Positions 1 through 13,115 are shown, numbered from the stretch's first letter. The stretch: DNA of 64,000 nt from Motacilla alba alba (GCF_015832195.1 NC_052017.1:89492429-89556428); one strand, 5' to 3'. Notes: generated by a model not told the origin, from the letters alone. Made by a program: numbers and translations.

Positions 1-2399
1 GATAGGCCAGCTCCTAATGAGGTGCAGGTAAAACTGGAAGTAAATGAGCCATTTATCAGCAAATGCACATTATCCTGGTGTCACAGACAGAGGTGTAGGA
101 GATTTAGGAAATATATTCTAATTTGCTATAAATTAGGGAGGTTCTAGCTTATTATCAGCTTTTTTTTTTTGGTATAACCTTTGTGCAAAGTCTCATAGAG
201 CACTGGAGTAGCTCAAATGCCTTTACCATTATTTTCCTTAGTGCAGCTCATCCTGGGCTTTTAGAAATTAAAGTAATAGAAATTATCCAGATTAGTGGTA
301 GATTATATATCAAGGCACACCTATCAAATATAGAGGTAAGAACATGCAATAAAAGAGCAGAACAAATCCAAACCTTCACTAAAGAACTATATGAAAATAA
401 ATGTTGGGAAAACCTAAGAAGATTCTTGCAAAATATACAGAAATATATTTCCTCAGATCAGATACCAGCACTGCAACGAAATATTAAAGCTTTGAGCTGG
501 ACGACTATCACAGCATATAAATGAATACATTAACCAGCTCAGTTTATAAACTGTGAGTAAAATTCAAGTAGAGTATCATATTCAAAAGAACCGGAAATGT
601 TCATATGGCATAAGGTTTAAAATCACACTACAGAACAAAAGCGGCATACACCGTATAATGAGATGAATTAGAATATTTTTACAAGAGAGACAAATAGGAA
701 TAATACACAACACAATGTTTAAAGACTTAAATATGAAATGAGCTTTCTGTCATGAAACAAATCTTGAAAATTGAAGTTCAGCCCCTTTTTTTCCCCCAAA
801 ATTCAGCATTCAATATTCTCCTAAAGATGTCTGGACATTCAAAAGTGTCTCCTATTAAAACAGGCAGAATTGAGAGTTTCTGGGAGTTTTGAATATCTGG
901 CAGTTTGAGTGCATCATTTTTCTTAACACCATTTTTTACAGTGAAGAGTGAGATCTATGTTGCCTTCAGCAGCCCTGTTTTGGCATTTCCACCTTTTATT
1001 GCTTACAGGCAAGATTGACTTCATCAGCCTCTTCTCTATGACAGCTAATATCAGCTAAAAGAGTTTTCTTTGGTGAATCCCATCTCCTCTTTATATCTTT
1101 GCACCACCGGAAGCTATGAGCTTCCATAGAAGGGAGGAGCCTTTAGGATGCAAAATGGAAAGTGGATGTCCAGAAACTAATCTTCCCCTAATTATAGGGA
1201 TCTAGACAGCTAGAATAGCGGATACAGCTGTGAAGCAAAGAAATAGTAAGAGCCTCTATCATTAACACTATGGTAAAACTTTCCATTAACCAGTTCTGGG
1301 CCTTTAGGGGAGCACTAGAGGAAAATAGGAAGCTTTTTTGTAATTTGATTTTTCTTTCTGTAAAAGTAAGATGTAGAATATTCACATTAAGAATCTCAAG
1401 CTTTGTTTTTGACTAAAACTCTTCATATCTCAGATGCAATACCAATAGATTTATTTCTGCTTCAGTCCTCACAGACTGTCTCTTATATATTCTTGCCAGC
1501 TTTACAAAAAATATACTTGTTTCATCATGGGAGTTGATTATTGTAATTTTCTCTTTAAAAATCTCTCAGGTTTGTCACATCAGCTCTGAATATAAGAACT
1601 CAACTGCTATATTGCTATTCAGATGAATTGAGCATATTATGCTGTTCCTCTCCTTTGTACAGTAACTGCTTCTTAAAAAGCTGATTTACTATCAAATGCC
1701 ACTATTTTTTAAAGCTCTTACTAATGTGGGCCCTGGTTCTGTTCTTTAATCTCATTTTGACAGGTATCTGTGCCATGTGTATCTCCCATTATTTAAATAC
1801 CATATTGTCACCACTTTGGAAGGTAAGTGTCTTTTGCTTTCTTTGCTTCAAATTTAAGATGGTTCTAAATTATGTCTCAATGTATATTTTTATGTCTTTA
1901 TTGTGTTTAAAATTAAAAATGTTCCAATAGAATGAGAGGGAAAATATAAAATCCTTAGCAATAATATTTGGTATTCCAGTGCTTTAGATGCAAAGAGAAT
2001 ACATAATTACCTGTTATAATTATTACACCTATGCAAAAAGTTTCTGTATTTCAACAAAATTCTTAATAGGAATGATATATACTAAAAGGTAAGTCTTGAG
2101 ACTTAAATCAGATTAATGCACAAATCTGCCTTTATCATAAAAGGAGAGGAGGAAAAAAGCCCTTGAATTATTTTCCTTTTTCTTGCTACATATCTCAAGC
2201 CATTACTGCCAACCCATCAAATGAAAACTGCATCTTCTAGAAGCTAAAATTGCGAACACTACAAGTCATGTTGCAGTTGACATGAAAACAACCATTGCTG
2301 GCATATCTTGTATTTTTACAGCTGACTATTCTCTCCCTGACATTTTTAGTAAAGTTGAGCAATATCCAGATTCCAGCCTTGATACCAGTCGGCACAGCA

Positions 2400-2740
2400 A
2401 CATTCATCTTAAGATGACATCTGTTGAGAATTTTTCAATAACTTAATGGTTATAAAGCATGTGAGGAGGGGGATAATAGAGGGATTATGACATAAAAATG
2501 CTAAAGCCCTTGTGGGGGAACTGCTGCACATAAAGTTTTGATTTGGTAATTCAAACTAATGCAGTTTGTAGTCCTCTAGAGAGAGGGCAATAATGGTGCA
2601 CAATATGCTCTTAAACACTGATGCATAACACATTGTGCTAGAGCCAAAAGGCACTGTACAATATCATTATGGTGCAGAGAAAAGCAGTAACTTTGGGAGC
2701 TGCTTTTACAAAGATCTGAATGCACAGGTAACAAACAATG
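2400..2740. other. CNE-like interval (weak)
   Basis: This block has mixed, non-repetitive sequence with balanced composition, few homopolymers and several AT-core motifs (GGTAATTC, CTTAATGG, ATGCATAAC). Such texture is typical of conserved vertebrate enhancers embedded in AT-rich deserts, but it is not diagnostic. No ORF or splice signals are evident. The call is inference only; ordinary unique intergenic DNA is the main alternative. Confidence 0.15.
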
Positions 2741-5559
2741 CTATTCCTCTCCTTTCTATGCTCCTTAATCTATTCATTTGGGCATCTTAGGAGAACATGG
2801 CATTTTTTGTTAATAGGACAAAACGATAAAGTTAAAAATACAAAGATTTGTGTCATGTAGTACATACAGGCTTACCTTCTTTTTTTCTTTCTTTTTTTAA
2901 GATGAATTAGTCAGGATTAAAAATTTTCATAGTTTGTCTTTGAATGTGGTGAAATAGGGAATGAACATATTTGGACAAAGTTAGAAAACAGACAAAATTA
3001 AAGATCTGTCTATGTGTAATGGACCCAAATTAAGTACTAATGATATTCTTGGAGGATAAAAAGCATGTAGAAATGGAATGGAGAATTATTATAAAATTTA
3101 TAGAAATCTCACACAATGTACAGCTAATATGATTTTTTATTATTTTTGCCTATTTTATTATTGTTGAAATGGGTTTATTTAATTTACATTGCATGTGCTG
3201 CTGGATGTAATGTCAAACATAGCATTTAAATGAGAACACAGTTTTTTGATTACTTTTCCAGGACTTCTGGCAGTGTGAATTTAAGGAGACAAAACCAATA
3301 TGCTTGAATGGCAAATTGTCTGTACCAGAACAAATCAAAATAAATAAAAAAGCTTCATATTAGCTGATTTTCTAGAAAATGCATATGTAGATGACTTTCT
3401 GGTTCATAAGAACCCTGTCAAGGTCGAACAACTCTATCATGCCCTTCCTGTAAACATGCTGATAACTTTTTTTATTTTTTAATCAGAGTCAAAAGTTTAA
3501 GAAAAAGATCTTGTTATTCAAAATACTTTTTATTTTGAGGAGTCCTATAAGATAAGTATTTTTGTGCCTTTGCGGAAATGGTGATTCATCTCATCTTCCT
3601 TTTGTGGCCTGAAAATCAGTTTTCCAGTGGAGTTTGGTTGATTTGTCTAATCACACTTAATGACATCAACATAAGGTAAAATGATAATCAACCACATCCC
3701 AATGTGCCTGTCCCACTTGGATAGGACTAGTCATCTTCCCAGGGGCCTATTTCCTTCAACTGTATTTGAAGAAGCAGCCCAGAAAACTGGGCTCACCTCA
3801 TTCTGACTGACAAAAGTAGACAGAAATTCTGTGTTAAGCACTGAGTATAGAAATTGTGAAAAAAAAAACAAAAACCAAAAAAAGAGCAAAAGATTTGCAC
3901 TCTTGCTTGTGCAGGTGTCAAGTGTCATTTCAGGTCGCGAGGCTAAATCTCCTGGCTGTCTGCTGCTGCTCCAGAAAGCTGTGTCTTCCCTGTAGGTCCC
4001 AGGTCATAACTGCTCTCTCTATGTGCCAGGCAACTGGGGGTATGTAAAACAAGTTAGAGGCTGCTGTTTCATTCATCCCAGATCCCTGGGTCCTCTACCA
4101 TAAAGGAAAAACCAGTCTGTTCTCACCAAGGGACCAAGCTCTGAGCTGTTGCCCAATTTTTAGTGTCATATCTGGTACTACAGACTCTATCTCATGCTTC
4201 ACTGTGGTCTTCCAGATCTCTGCTGCACAAAACCTTGTTCCTCTCCAGTGGGCTCTGGAACCACAGGAGTCTGTGTAGCAGTACATCACTGGGTCATTGT
4301 GCTCAAGAGGCTTGTGCTTTATGTACAGTGCTTGTGCCAGCAGGAAGTTTTGCAATGGGGCCCAGATCTTCTCAAAGAGAGTTATTTATGTGCCATGTGA
4401 TTGAACTTGATTTAAATTAATGTCTTTTTGGAATCTCAGTGAATATAGTTGCCAGCGTTTCCTCTTTTGTCATTTAGCTGCACTCTGGCATTTTTTTCTC
4501 ACACATTACTGGTGACAGTAAAACATTTTTAGGCTCCGTTCCTTTCCAATTCTTTCCATGTTTCCTATGAGGAGACTGATCCCCAAGTTTGTTAAGCGAA
4601 TGGAAGATTTTTTTATTTAAAGTCAAAATGTTTGGGGGGAATTTTAATTTTCAGCTGAGGTGTCTTTAAGTTTAATCATGCCTCAATGAATGAGAAGCCA
4701 GCACACAGTGGATACCCAGAAATGAAGACATTGCTTGATAAAGTATCACCCAACAATAGAGCAAGGATGACTCTACAGCTCCCAAAATTGGTGTTATAAG
4801 GCAGCTGTGTGATTTAAATAGGGGTTGATTTGGAATAAATTAATTTTCGGTTCAAATGTGGTGGTTTGAATGTGTGTCACACAGCTTCTTCCTGTCAGGA
4901 TCTCTGCTGGATTTGGTACTGCTCATCAGAAACAGTGCTCTGTGATCACGTGCTTACTTTTCATCTAGAGCAGAGCAGTACTAGCGCATTGTCTGACGAA
5001 GCATAGATGTTTGTGACTGAGAATCTATGACACTATAGACTTTTCTCAGTGGTACAGTTCCCCCTTTTTTGTCTTGAAATGCCTGGAAAGGTGTAGGAAT
5101 GTAGGTGTTGCAAATCTGCTGGTGCACAGTAGTTCTTCACTCATGCCTGGTCCACAACTGGCAAAGGCAAGGTTTCATTTCCACTGTTCCTTCTTGTTCA
5201 TGGCCACAGAATGTCAGGCAACATTGACTGTGATCCTTCTCTAGGCCATTTAGAGTGTGCATGCAAACCAGGAGGAGGGTTTGGAAAAGTATAGGCACTG
5301 CTCAAATGATGCAGCAAGATTAGTAGCCCCAAAAGGATAGCTTGAATTTTATCCTTTTTCCCAGCCTGCAAATTCTGGGACATCTATTGAGTGTGATATA
5401 CGAGATGCATATTATCATTGAAACTAAAATGCTGGGATATAAATTACCATTTAAAAAAATAAATTAGTGACACACCAATTAAAAGACTCAAAATTCTGCT
5501 CCATGCTTAATATATAATGGGGGAAATTACATGGAATATATGTAAATCTTTTTATGTTT

Positions 5560-5715
5560 TCTTTATATATAGTATCGTAATCCCTCGAATGAGAATTTGC
5601 TGCATTGTTCCATTGCCAAAGTGATGTCTACAAATGAGGGCTCAGGGAATTGCTGCAGGCTTTCTGATGAACTGAGCCAGCAAGCCACTGTGGACACAAG
5701 CCTGAGTTTTTGAAT
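5560..5715. other. CNE-like interval (weak)
   Basis: Unique sequence following a short AT-rich run. It keeps a CpG (CCCTCGAATG) and SOX-like ATTGTTCC/CATTGCC words, and has no repeat signature or coding potential. It may be a conserved regulatory element, but nothing in one sequence can show conservation. Confidence 0.15.
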
Positions 5716-7239
5716 GAAGAGGATTTACACATGCAAAGATATTTGTTTCCTTTCCCTTTCAGATTTCCAGCAAACAGCTCCTCCTTTCATATACTGGCAA
5801 TAATTGGAAACAAAATGCAAAACCTAAGTATACTTGTGTGCTCCAAGTCTTCTCCATCTTTTTCAGCTATATAATTTTTTTCTGTTAAAAGATGCAACTC
5901 TTCTTTACAGTTGTCACTGATGAGATAATTAATATAATAACTTGAAATTCATTATTTTAACCATCTTCTAAACACTTCTAAAAGTACTTAAATGCCATTT
6001 TGCAGACAAATTACTTGTGAAACCATCTATCTATCAGGGAGACTTTCAGTTAAAAGTTTGTACAAATAAATATATTCTATATGTTATTCTTTTCAAAGAA
6101 TGTTTGATCTAATAGCTTCTAAAGATGGAATTTTGTTTGATTTCCTCGTTGTTTAATACCTAAAAGAACAGTGTGGAAAAGACGAAAGATGCATTAGTTT
6201 GCTTAGCTACTTAGCATTAGAAGAGTCGGTATTTTGTGAATTACAGAACAAGATTCAGTTTAAAGGATGATTTTTTTTTTCCTACTGATTGCCTCCCTGC
6301 ATGAAAATACTATGTGGCCTTAAAGTGCCAAGGAGTTATAAGAAGTTTAAATTACTGTTAAATATATTCATCCCTTTTTTCCTATGGAAAAAGGAATAAA
6401 TTCAGTATACTCACACATTCAAACCCCAGCTATTTAATGATTTTCATAGGATATCTTATATATGTTAGTGGTATATAGTGACCTGAAATACACACAAAAC
6501 CAAAAAAAAAAAAAAGAAAAATAGGACTGCCTTTGTCCCTGTCCCCTTTGTGTCTGTGGATGGCCTTCTCATGTGCTGGGATATGAAGTATGTGACTCCA
6601 TGAAACTTTTCACCCTTTATCTTTCCTTATGCATTTGGATAGTACATATTTAGATGCCCTGATATTGGTGCAGAGGAGAAAACTTTCCTGAATAGATTTT
6701 TATAATAATTTGTATACATAAGGCCATGGTATCTACAGATTTGGGGAAACTAATATCAAATGTTAAGAGAAAGCAGCTAGCAATAACTAGGGAACTTTCA
6801 AGGTCATACCTGCAAAAATAATTTCTTGTACAATAAAACCAGCATTCAGTCATTTGTGACAGAACAAAAGATAGAACATCCATTGCAGTTTTTCATCACT
6901 TTCACGGGTTTTCTTTTGAAAAGAAGTGCTGCGCTCTAGACTCCTTCTAGTCAATCAGAATGCAGAATTCTTTTTCAGAAATTCTTATTTTACTCTACAA
7001 GAAAGCCCTATTCCCTCAGAAAGCATTTGTGAACAGCAGTTGAGCTTTGCTGTCTGAGGTGAATCCAAGATCAGTCATGGTTTGAACATAATTGTGAGGT
7101 GTACAAATAACTGTTTTTAAAGGCAGTATTCTCACTGTAGTTTATATTCAAGGTTTTATAAATGAGGTAGTATAGTAAGAAATGTTTGTAGTTAAAACTC
7201 TGCAATGGAAAATGTCCCCCAAGTCAGAAGGCAGGACCC

Positions 7240-7700
7240 ACTCGATCAAGTTTATAATTAAGCAATAATCTCAAGAAACGCAGTCATTACCAGCCTTTAA
7301 TGACTACTTTGTTGGTTAACAGCTCAATGTGAAGTTGAGGATTGTTAACACTCTATCAAACTTCTTGTTAAGTGTGCTAAGTTTTTATTTAAACACACTT
7401 GGATTGCAGCTGGAAAGCTGTGGGGGAATCGGACAATCCCGAGTGGCTAATGACCACTTTTTTTCCATCATTCAGAACACAGGGCACATTCCTTTATGTT
7501 TATATAATAGCTGTTAACTACAGATGGCTGGTGCCACCCGACTTTGGTACTTTGTGTGACCTTAGTCATCTACTGTATCTGCAGCCAGTTGATGCTCATT
7601 TGCTGCTGAGGTTTGGTGGAATAACAGAAGTTTATCTTAGGGCCTTTTGGAGAATCCAGCCAAGAAGACATAATAATTACCACAGAAATCAATAGTAACA
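7240..7700. other. CNE-like interval overlapping the longest open frame
   Basis: Dense unique sequence with retained CpGs (AATCGGACAATCCCGAG near 7427, CACCCGAC near 7537) and TTAAC/GTTAAC words repeated near 7315, 7345 and 7510. It overlaps the start of a 142-codon minus frame (7570-7998) and two plus frames. None of the three shows a known domain, and they overlap one another, which argues against coding. A conserved non-coding element is the favoured reading, by inference from texture only. Confidence 0.2.
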
Positions 7701-8089
7701 AAAAACCAGAAAGTACCTTTCCAGATGCTATGACAGCTTCTGCTGAATCAGATTTATTCTGGGGGGCCAGAAAAGGAACCATTTTGCATATTTGGGGAAG
7801 TGACTGGAAATTAATCTTACAAAGTCTACTGAAGTAATTCAGCCTAGGAACATCATCTGGTAAGCAGTGATACTTCTGAGTTAATAGCAATTTTTCTTCA
7901 GAACTACCTGTGACAAGTGGCCATTTTCCCTTGTTTCCTGCACTAGCAAAGATGCTGATGTTTTGTGGTTTATGGTACCTTTTTGGACAGGCGTCCACAT
8001 TTACCCTGCAACCGAAGAGCCCTTAAATTAGCAGCATGGGTCAGACTTGCTGAAAAGCAGCGAGGATAGAGGGTGGCTGAAGTGATGTC

Positions 8090-8520
8090 ATACACGGGTT
8101 TGTTGACTTTGCTGAAATACCCACAACAGTCATGGAGTCAGACAAATTCTGCCTAATCAACCCGATAACTTATTATCAAAAGGATCTATTTCTTTGTCAC
8201 GTCTGTCAGGGTAATCCGGAATTCATTATCATATTAATGTCCTGACTGGGCTCCTCTGGACCTCTGAGTTTTGTTTGTTGAAGAGCTTCCTGGGGCGTTT
8301 GGAGAAACAAAGCGCACTCTCTGGAACATGAGGCATTCAGAGCCGCGTACAGATGGGCCTGGGCTCTTTGTTCCTCTCTGCCTGGGAGGCTGTTATGGGA
8401 AGCAGCCAACCTGCAGTCTGTCACAGTGAACATTGTCAAGTCATTGTGTACTTTTAATTGTTACTATGTACATGGAATCTGAAAGGTCGCTCTGGATATA
8501 TAGTACAAGTGCACAGAGCC
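8090..8520. promoter_or_regulatory. Candidate conserved enhancer-like element
   Basis: This is one of the most enhancer-like blocks in the window. It has several retained CpGs (TTTGTCACGTC, GTAATCCGG, GGGGCGTTTGG, CAAAGCGCAC, GAGCCGCGTAC, GGTCGCTC) in otherwise CpG-poor DNA, a CRE-like TGATGTCAT at about 8082-8090, SOX-like AACAAAG and AACATTGTC words, and a homeodomain-like TTTTAATTG near 8452. There are no repeat signatures. A 77-codon minus frame (8206-8439) crosses it but has no family resemblance. Conservation is inferred, not seen. An ancient decayed repeat is the alternative. Confidence 0.3.
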
Positions 8521-8734
8521 CTTTGCCAGACCAAACAGCTGTCCTGTGGTGTTCCCATATTCAGCTCCAGTCACCTTTCCCTCATTGAAGGATTCTTCTG
8601 ACAGAGCAATTAAAACATACAATTTATTACTAAACAGTCAATAAGGAAATCTTAGAAGTGCACTCTTTCACCACTTCACTGTTTCCCATGTGGATGTCTT
8701 AACAGGTCCTTTTATATTTAAGCAATTATTTCTG

Positions 8735-8840
8735 CCCCAATGATATTACAGACCCGGCAAGATTAATTAAAGACCCGACAGCAAATTACAATAACAACCT
8801 CAAAATACAATCAGAGAGGTCAAACTGTATACCAAATTCT
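8735..8840. promoter_or_regulatory. Candidate regulatory element with repeated AGACCCG word
   Basis: Contains two near-identical words, AGACCCGGC (about 8750) and AGACCCGAC (about 8771), flanking GATTAATTAA, a classic paired-homeodomain core. AAATTACAATAACAA follows. Two CpGs survive in strongly AT-rich DNA. The spacing and motif density suggest a homeodomain-bound element. This is inference from motifs alone. Confidence 0.25.
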
Positions 8841-9805
8841 GTTCTTAGACACTCCTAGATAAAATAAAACTCCCTAAGTTTGGCTGGCCTGCAAGACATG
8901 AACTACATTCTTTTCTTTATTGAAGATACGTGAATATTTCTTTAGAAGACTTTGTGTAGCTTCTCATTTTTATCTGCAGCATAAAAGATTCAGTCTTAAA
9001 GGAAAACGTAATTGTATATGGTGTGAATAATCCTTGGCTGTAGAAGCACTACTCACCAGGGAGTCTACAAGCCGTGTTAAGTCTAGATATGCTAATATTT
9101 GTTTTCCCATCATGCACCTCAGCTTTTGTTTAGAAAAATATGATTGCTTGCTAAGTACAGCTGAACACTAATAAAGTGGTGTTTCTAAATTTTTGTCAAG
9201 TAAATTATTTTTATCAATATTGTTATGTCTGTAAATACAATAATTAAGAAATAATTTAAAATTATTACGTTCAAGATACAAATGCGCAGAGATTTCAAGT
9301 TCCTGCCCACTCTGCTTACACCAGATGTGCTAAATATGAAAAAAACATAAAATGTATTGTGAAGAACATGGTCATTCTCATGCAATTTTGCTGCATTAAA
9401 ACTTGATAATGAATAATTTCCATGCTGCATATATGGTAAAATTCAATAAATATGTATATAAATTCATACTTATGCATGTCACTATGTGGGTAAAAATACT
9501 ATATTTAAGCTTTTTAAAAGAAAAATTTAACATACAAAACTGAAGATTATTATGAAGATTATCAAACTATAGTCCAGATCCTAAAGTTTTAGATACAGAG
9601 CTCTTCATGATTAACAGCACAATGCGTAATCCTGAGGGCCCTGCACTTCTGAAAATGTACATCTATTTGTATACAAAACCAGGTATTCTTTAATATGGTA
9701 CTGATTTTCAACTCTTTGGTGGGGGTGTGTCCCTTTTTCTCTTTCCTTTCCCTGTTCTTTCCTTGTGATTTTTCCTGTTGGTTTTCCCTTTTTCTTTTCC
9801 TTCCT

Positions 9806-9890
9806 GAATCAAAGATTGGGTGAGGTTGGAAGGGTTGTCTGGTCCAGGCTCCCTGCTCAAACAAGGTCAATCCAGACTACACTGCATAGA
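9806..9890 (-). mobile_element. CR1 LINE 3' fragment, antisense
   Basis: On the plus strand the interval reads like the reverse complement of a CR1 3' end: GAATCAAAGATTGGGTGAGGTTGGAAGG, then TCTGGTCCAGGCTCCCTGCTCAAACAAGG. These match the typical avian CR1 tail (AGAATGG TTGAGGTTGGAAGGGACC ... GGTCCAACCCCCTGCTCAAGCAGG). The copy is short and 5' truncated, as most CR1 insertions are. A pyrimidine-rich stretch (9725-9805) lies where its 3' tail would be. A basic 93-codon minus frame (9589-9870) is a by-product of this composition. Confidence 0.75.
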
Positions 9891-11380
9891 AGTATCCCTA
9901 CCCTTATCTCTACTTTATCCTTTTTTTAATCTTGACTGTAGAACAAAAAAAAGTCCGATTTAGTATGGTAACAACAGATGATAATGAAAATAACCTTCAG
10001 AATTTTCCAATACCCATTTCAGAAATCCATTTATGACAATGAGATATATTTTTATGATACTATTGTTGTCATTTTTGTTATTAGCATTATTGTTATTCTT
10101 CAGTGCTTCCTAATGATCCTGTTTATAGAAATGAAAACAGTGAGACTTACACAATTAAATTTGAGAAATTTATTATGATGAAAGCCTTTCCAGCTAACAG
10201 TACTAACATCTATTTAGCTAACTGCATTTCTCAGTTACTTTTTTGTTCTTTGTTTACACAAATAGTTATATATATTTATTGTCTGTTTAAGTGTTAGTAA
10301 CAATTCAGTTTCCTTCATCTCCTACATCTCTTGGATAAAAACAACTATTAGATCACCACAACTTGCAAATTCTTTTCATTGCCCTGGAAAATGTTTGCTT
10401 TTCTGACACTGCATTTAAACCAATTTTTCTGTTACTCAGATCACTGTGGATAACTTAATAGTATCACAGAGGAAGAATCAAAAACACATGTAAAAGCTCT
10501 ACTACTAACTTCTACAAGGATTACCTCTCAAACTGAAGTTTAGACATTAGTTTATAGCAATTCTTACTCCAGTTTCACTAAAAACTTCTTCTGAATGAAA
10601 CTATACTACTCCTCAAATTGGGGCAGTGTCTGACTCCAGTGAAATCACTAGGTGACCATAAATAAACCTATTGTGAGCTCTAGTTTAGGAATCCTCAGTG
10701 CTGATCAAGGAACCTTGGAAGGCACAGAAATACACAAAGTACAAGGCAAAGCATGGCAAGGCAGAACCCTATGTAATGGCTGAAAGAGTGGGTTTTAGTC
10801 ATGCATTTTTACTCAAAACACTTTTTATAGAATTTCACCTCAGAGTATTTGCTTAACATTTTGCTTTTTCACAAAAGAGATAGAGAGACAATATTGGAGA
10901 AAGCAAACACACATACTGTGAGAAAAATTTCCATATTGTGACCTGGTTTATTTCACTTTACCTATCCCTTGGAAAACTCCATGGAGTGAAAATTCAGTGA
11001 GTTAATCTATGCTGAGGTTGATGAACCTAGGGCTCAGTCCATAGGAGACCAATACTCAGTGGAAATAAGAAATTTCTCTTCTGTGAAAAGTTCCTCACAG
11101 ACTTAAATTATATTTGTCATTTTTTGAATATTATTTGTGTCAGTCTAAAACCATTTCAAATAACCCATTTTGTTTCAGAGACTTGACAAAAACCAATAAT
11201 GAGTACTTACAACATCTAGGGTTATACCCAATACAATACCTTGCTTATAGCTTACCACAGCCTTAAGTTCCCACTGGGACTGCTCTGCTCTTGACTGTTC
11301 GTAACTCTGGTGTTCTGCAATATTTTTTTTCTGTGAGGCTTTTTTAATTTTAAATAACTCTACAAATACTATAAGAAAGG

Positions 11381-11755
11381 TACCAGGGGGCCAGCAGTGG
11401 CGTTGCTGATGTGCTGTGCTGCTTCCTGACAAGATGTGGGAACAGAAGAGGGATCCTGGGGTGTGTGGCTGACCACGGGCTGCCCCAGGTGTCCTCTGCG
11501 GCTCTCTTTTGCCTGGCCCAGGAGAAACTGGTGTTCACCCAACCCTCCTCGGAGCCAGTCTGGGGGCCAGACAAGATGCCAAGTAGAAAGAATGGAATAT
11601 TTTTCTGTCAGTTTACTCCACTGAGCCATCCCTCTGGGGCATTGGAAGTGTACCACTGCCAGGACATGAGAGTAGGCAGTCACACAAAGCCAGGGCCAGG
11701 AGGAAAGGCAGGGAAGGGGGAAGATTGCTCTGTCTGGTGGCAGTTAGCTGTCAGA
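11381..11755. other. Isolated GC-rich island of unknown origin
   Basis: The composition jumps sharply: 11461-11520 is 67% GC by direct count (40 of 60) and 11521-11580 is 60%, against a visibly AT-rich background on both sides. CpG is scarce (about four in 200 bp), so it is not a classic CpG-island promoter. The high GC opens overlapping frames on both strands (plus 11411-11764, 117 codons; minus 11369-11683, 104 codons), so openness is uninformative. I see no CR1 signature, no poly(A) tail and no known domain. It could be an old retroposed or transposed segment, a lncRNA exon or a GC-rich regulatory block. Confidence 0.4.
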
Positions 11756-13020
11756 TCAGATTAGCTGTATCATAAAACAGTGTATTATGGCACAGCTCCA
11801 ACATAAACCAAGGCTGCAGCACTTGAGTGGGATGAGGAGGCTTATTTGTGTGCTCCTGCATTCGAGACATGATTTCACTGTGCAGTGGATTAGTGACCTG
11901 ATCTATGTAAAAAGAAATACAAAGAAAATGGGAAAAAACAACAAAAACCGCAAACCCCAACCACACACACAAAAAGGATTAGTATTTTGACCACTTTGGG
12001 GTTTTGATCTATTTTCCACCACTTTATGCAGTATCATTGCACCACCAGGGAAGAGAAAATGGAAATAAGGTTGTCTTCAACCAGTGCTGACACCTGAAAT
12101 CCATTGCTGCAAAAATAAAGTCCAAGTACATTTGTCCTAATAACTAAACAGCAGTTAAGTTCCCTGATTTGGAGTGTCAGTCTTGCAACTGTGAATTTAT
12201 TTCTGTGGTGATTATTACCTCTACTAATAGTTCACTCTATCTAAAATTATACTACAGTTGAAAAGCAATTCATGAAATGGACTGAAATTTTTAAATTGAA
12301 AATTGCTTCTAAAACTATATCAGTTGACGACAAACTATTTGTATGAACAGTGATGGATGCTGACAGAATTTCCTTCATTTGACAAATAAAGTTACCTGTA
12401 CAGATACACTATAACTCAATGGCACTGATATCATTCTATAATTTATAATAAATAACATAATGTGAAAGACAAAATTATGAGTTAAGTAAAATAATTCAGT
12501 TAAAGTTCAAAAACTATACTTGATGCAAAAAAAAAAAAATCCAAGGCAAATATATCATATAGAAATGGACCAATCAAATTATTTAAACCAAGTTATATTT
12601 AACATGTGTTGTGTTGTGAACAAGTATGAAAGATTCTGATATTCAAACTAGTTTCTGTTGAATATTTTGGAATCATATTACTTCACAAATATTTCTTGCT
12701 AGGATCGGAGAGTTGAAATGTATCATTGTGACCCCTTTCCAGAAGACATTTTAAGCTATTGTATAATATAAAATATTGCACCATCCTGAAAGTATAAATA
12801 AATAAACAAGATTTGTTATGCTAGTCACAATACTAATGCATAATAGTCCCCACTTTTCAATTTCCTGATTATTACTTTTCCAATTTATCTAATCTTTAAA
12901 TCAAAGGTGAATTCTTTGCTGAGCATCCACCCTCTCATATTTTATTTAACTTCATCCTTGTTTCTGCTTTGTGTCTGCCAGCTAGTGCAGTTTCATTTCA
13001 CTTCAATCCGTTTGCTGTCT

Positions 13021-13115
13021 CAAAAAAAAAAAAAAAGAAAAAGTATATAGATATAAAGACACATAGAGAGAAAGGATGGAGAGAAAAAAGAAAGTGAAAG
13101 AGAGAGGAAAAACTT
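13021..13115. repeat. Purine-rich low-complexity stretch
   Basis: A run of about 15 A at 13022-13036 is followed by AGAAA/GAGAG/GGAAA-type purine-rich sequence interrupted by TATAGATATA. This is simple-sequence DNA, not coding. Confidence 0.8.

Larger units (their letters stand above)
1..7200. other. Gene-free AT-rich DNA, no clear repeat copy
   Basis: No gene is supported here. The frame at 183-524 (113 codons, plus) has no recognisable domain, and its composition follows the local AT-rich sequence. The overlapping frames at 4095-4420 on both strands are equally unconvincing, although 4100-4350 is locally somewhat richer in GC than its surroundings. Short A or T runs occur near 161, 3860 and 6500. 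I saw no CR1 3' signature. Two CNE-like intervals inside this stretch are listed separately. Confidence 0.7.

Noticed and set aside
183..524. 113-codon frame near the left edge.
   Set aside because: No recognisable family, no splice or promoter context, and a length compatible with chance.
4851..4885. TGTGGTGGTTTGAATGTGTG, resembling the start of some avian endogenous retrovirus LTRs.
   Set aside because: No matching LTR body, polyadenylation signal or second LTR follows, so the resemblance is too short to call.
9589..9870. Lysine/arginine-rich 93-codon minus frame.
   Set aside because: It consists of a CR1 end and a pyrimidine-rich simple stretch read in antisense.
11350..11764. Overlapping frames of 62-117 codons on both strands.
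   Set aside because: They are opened by the local GC-rich composition; no domain, and mutually overlapping.
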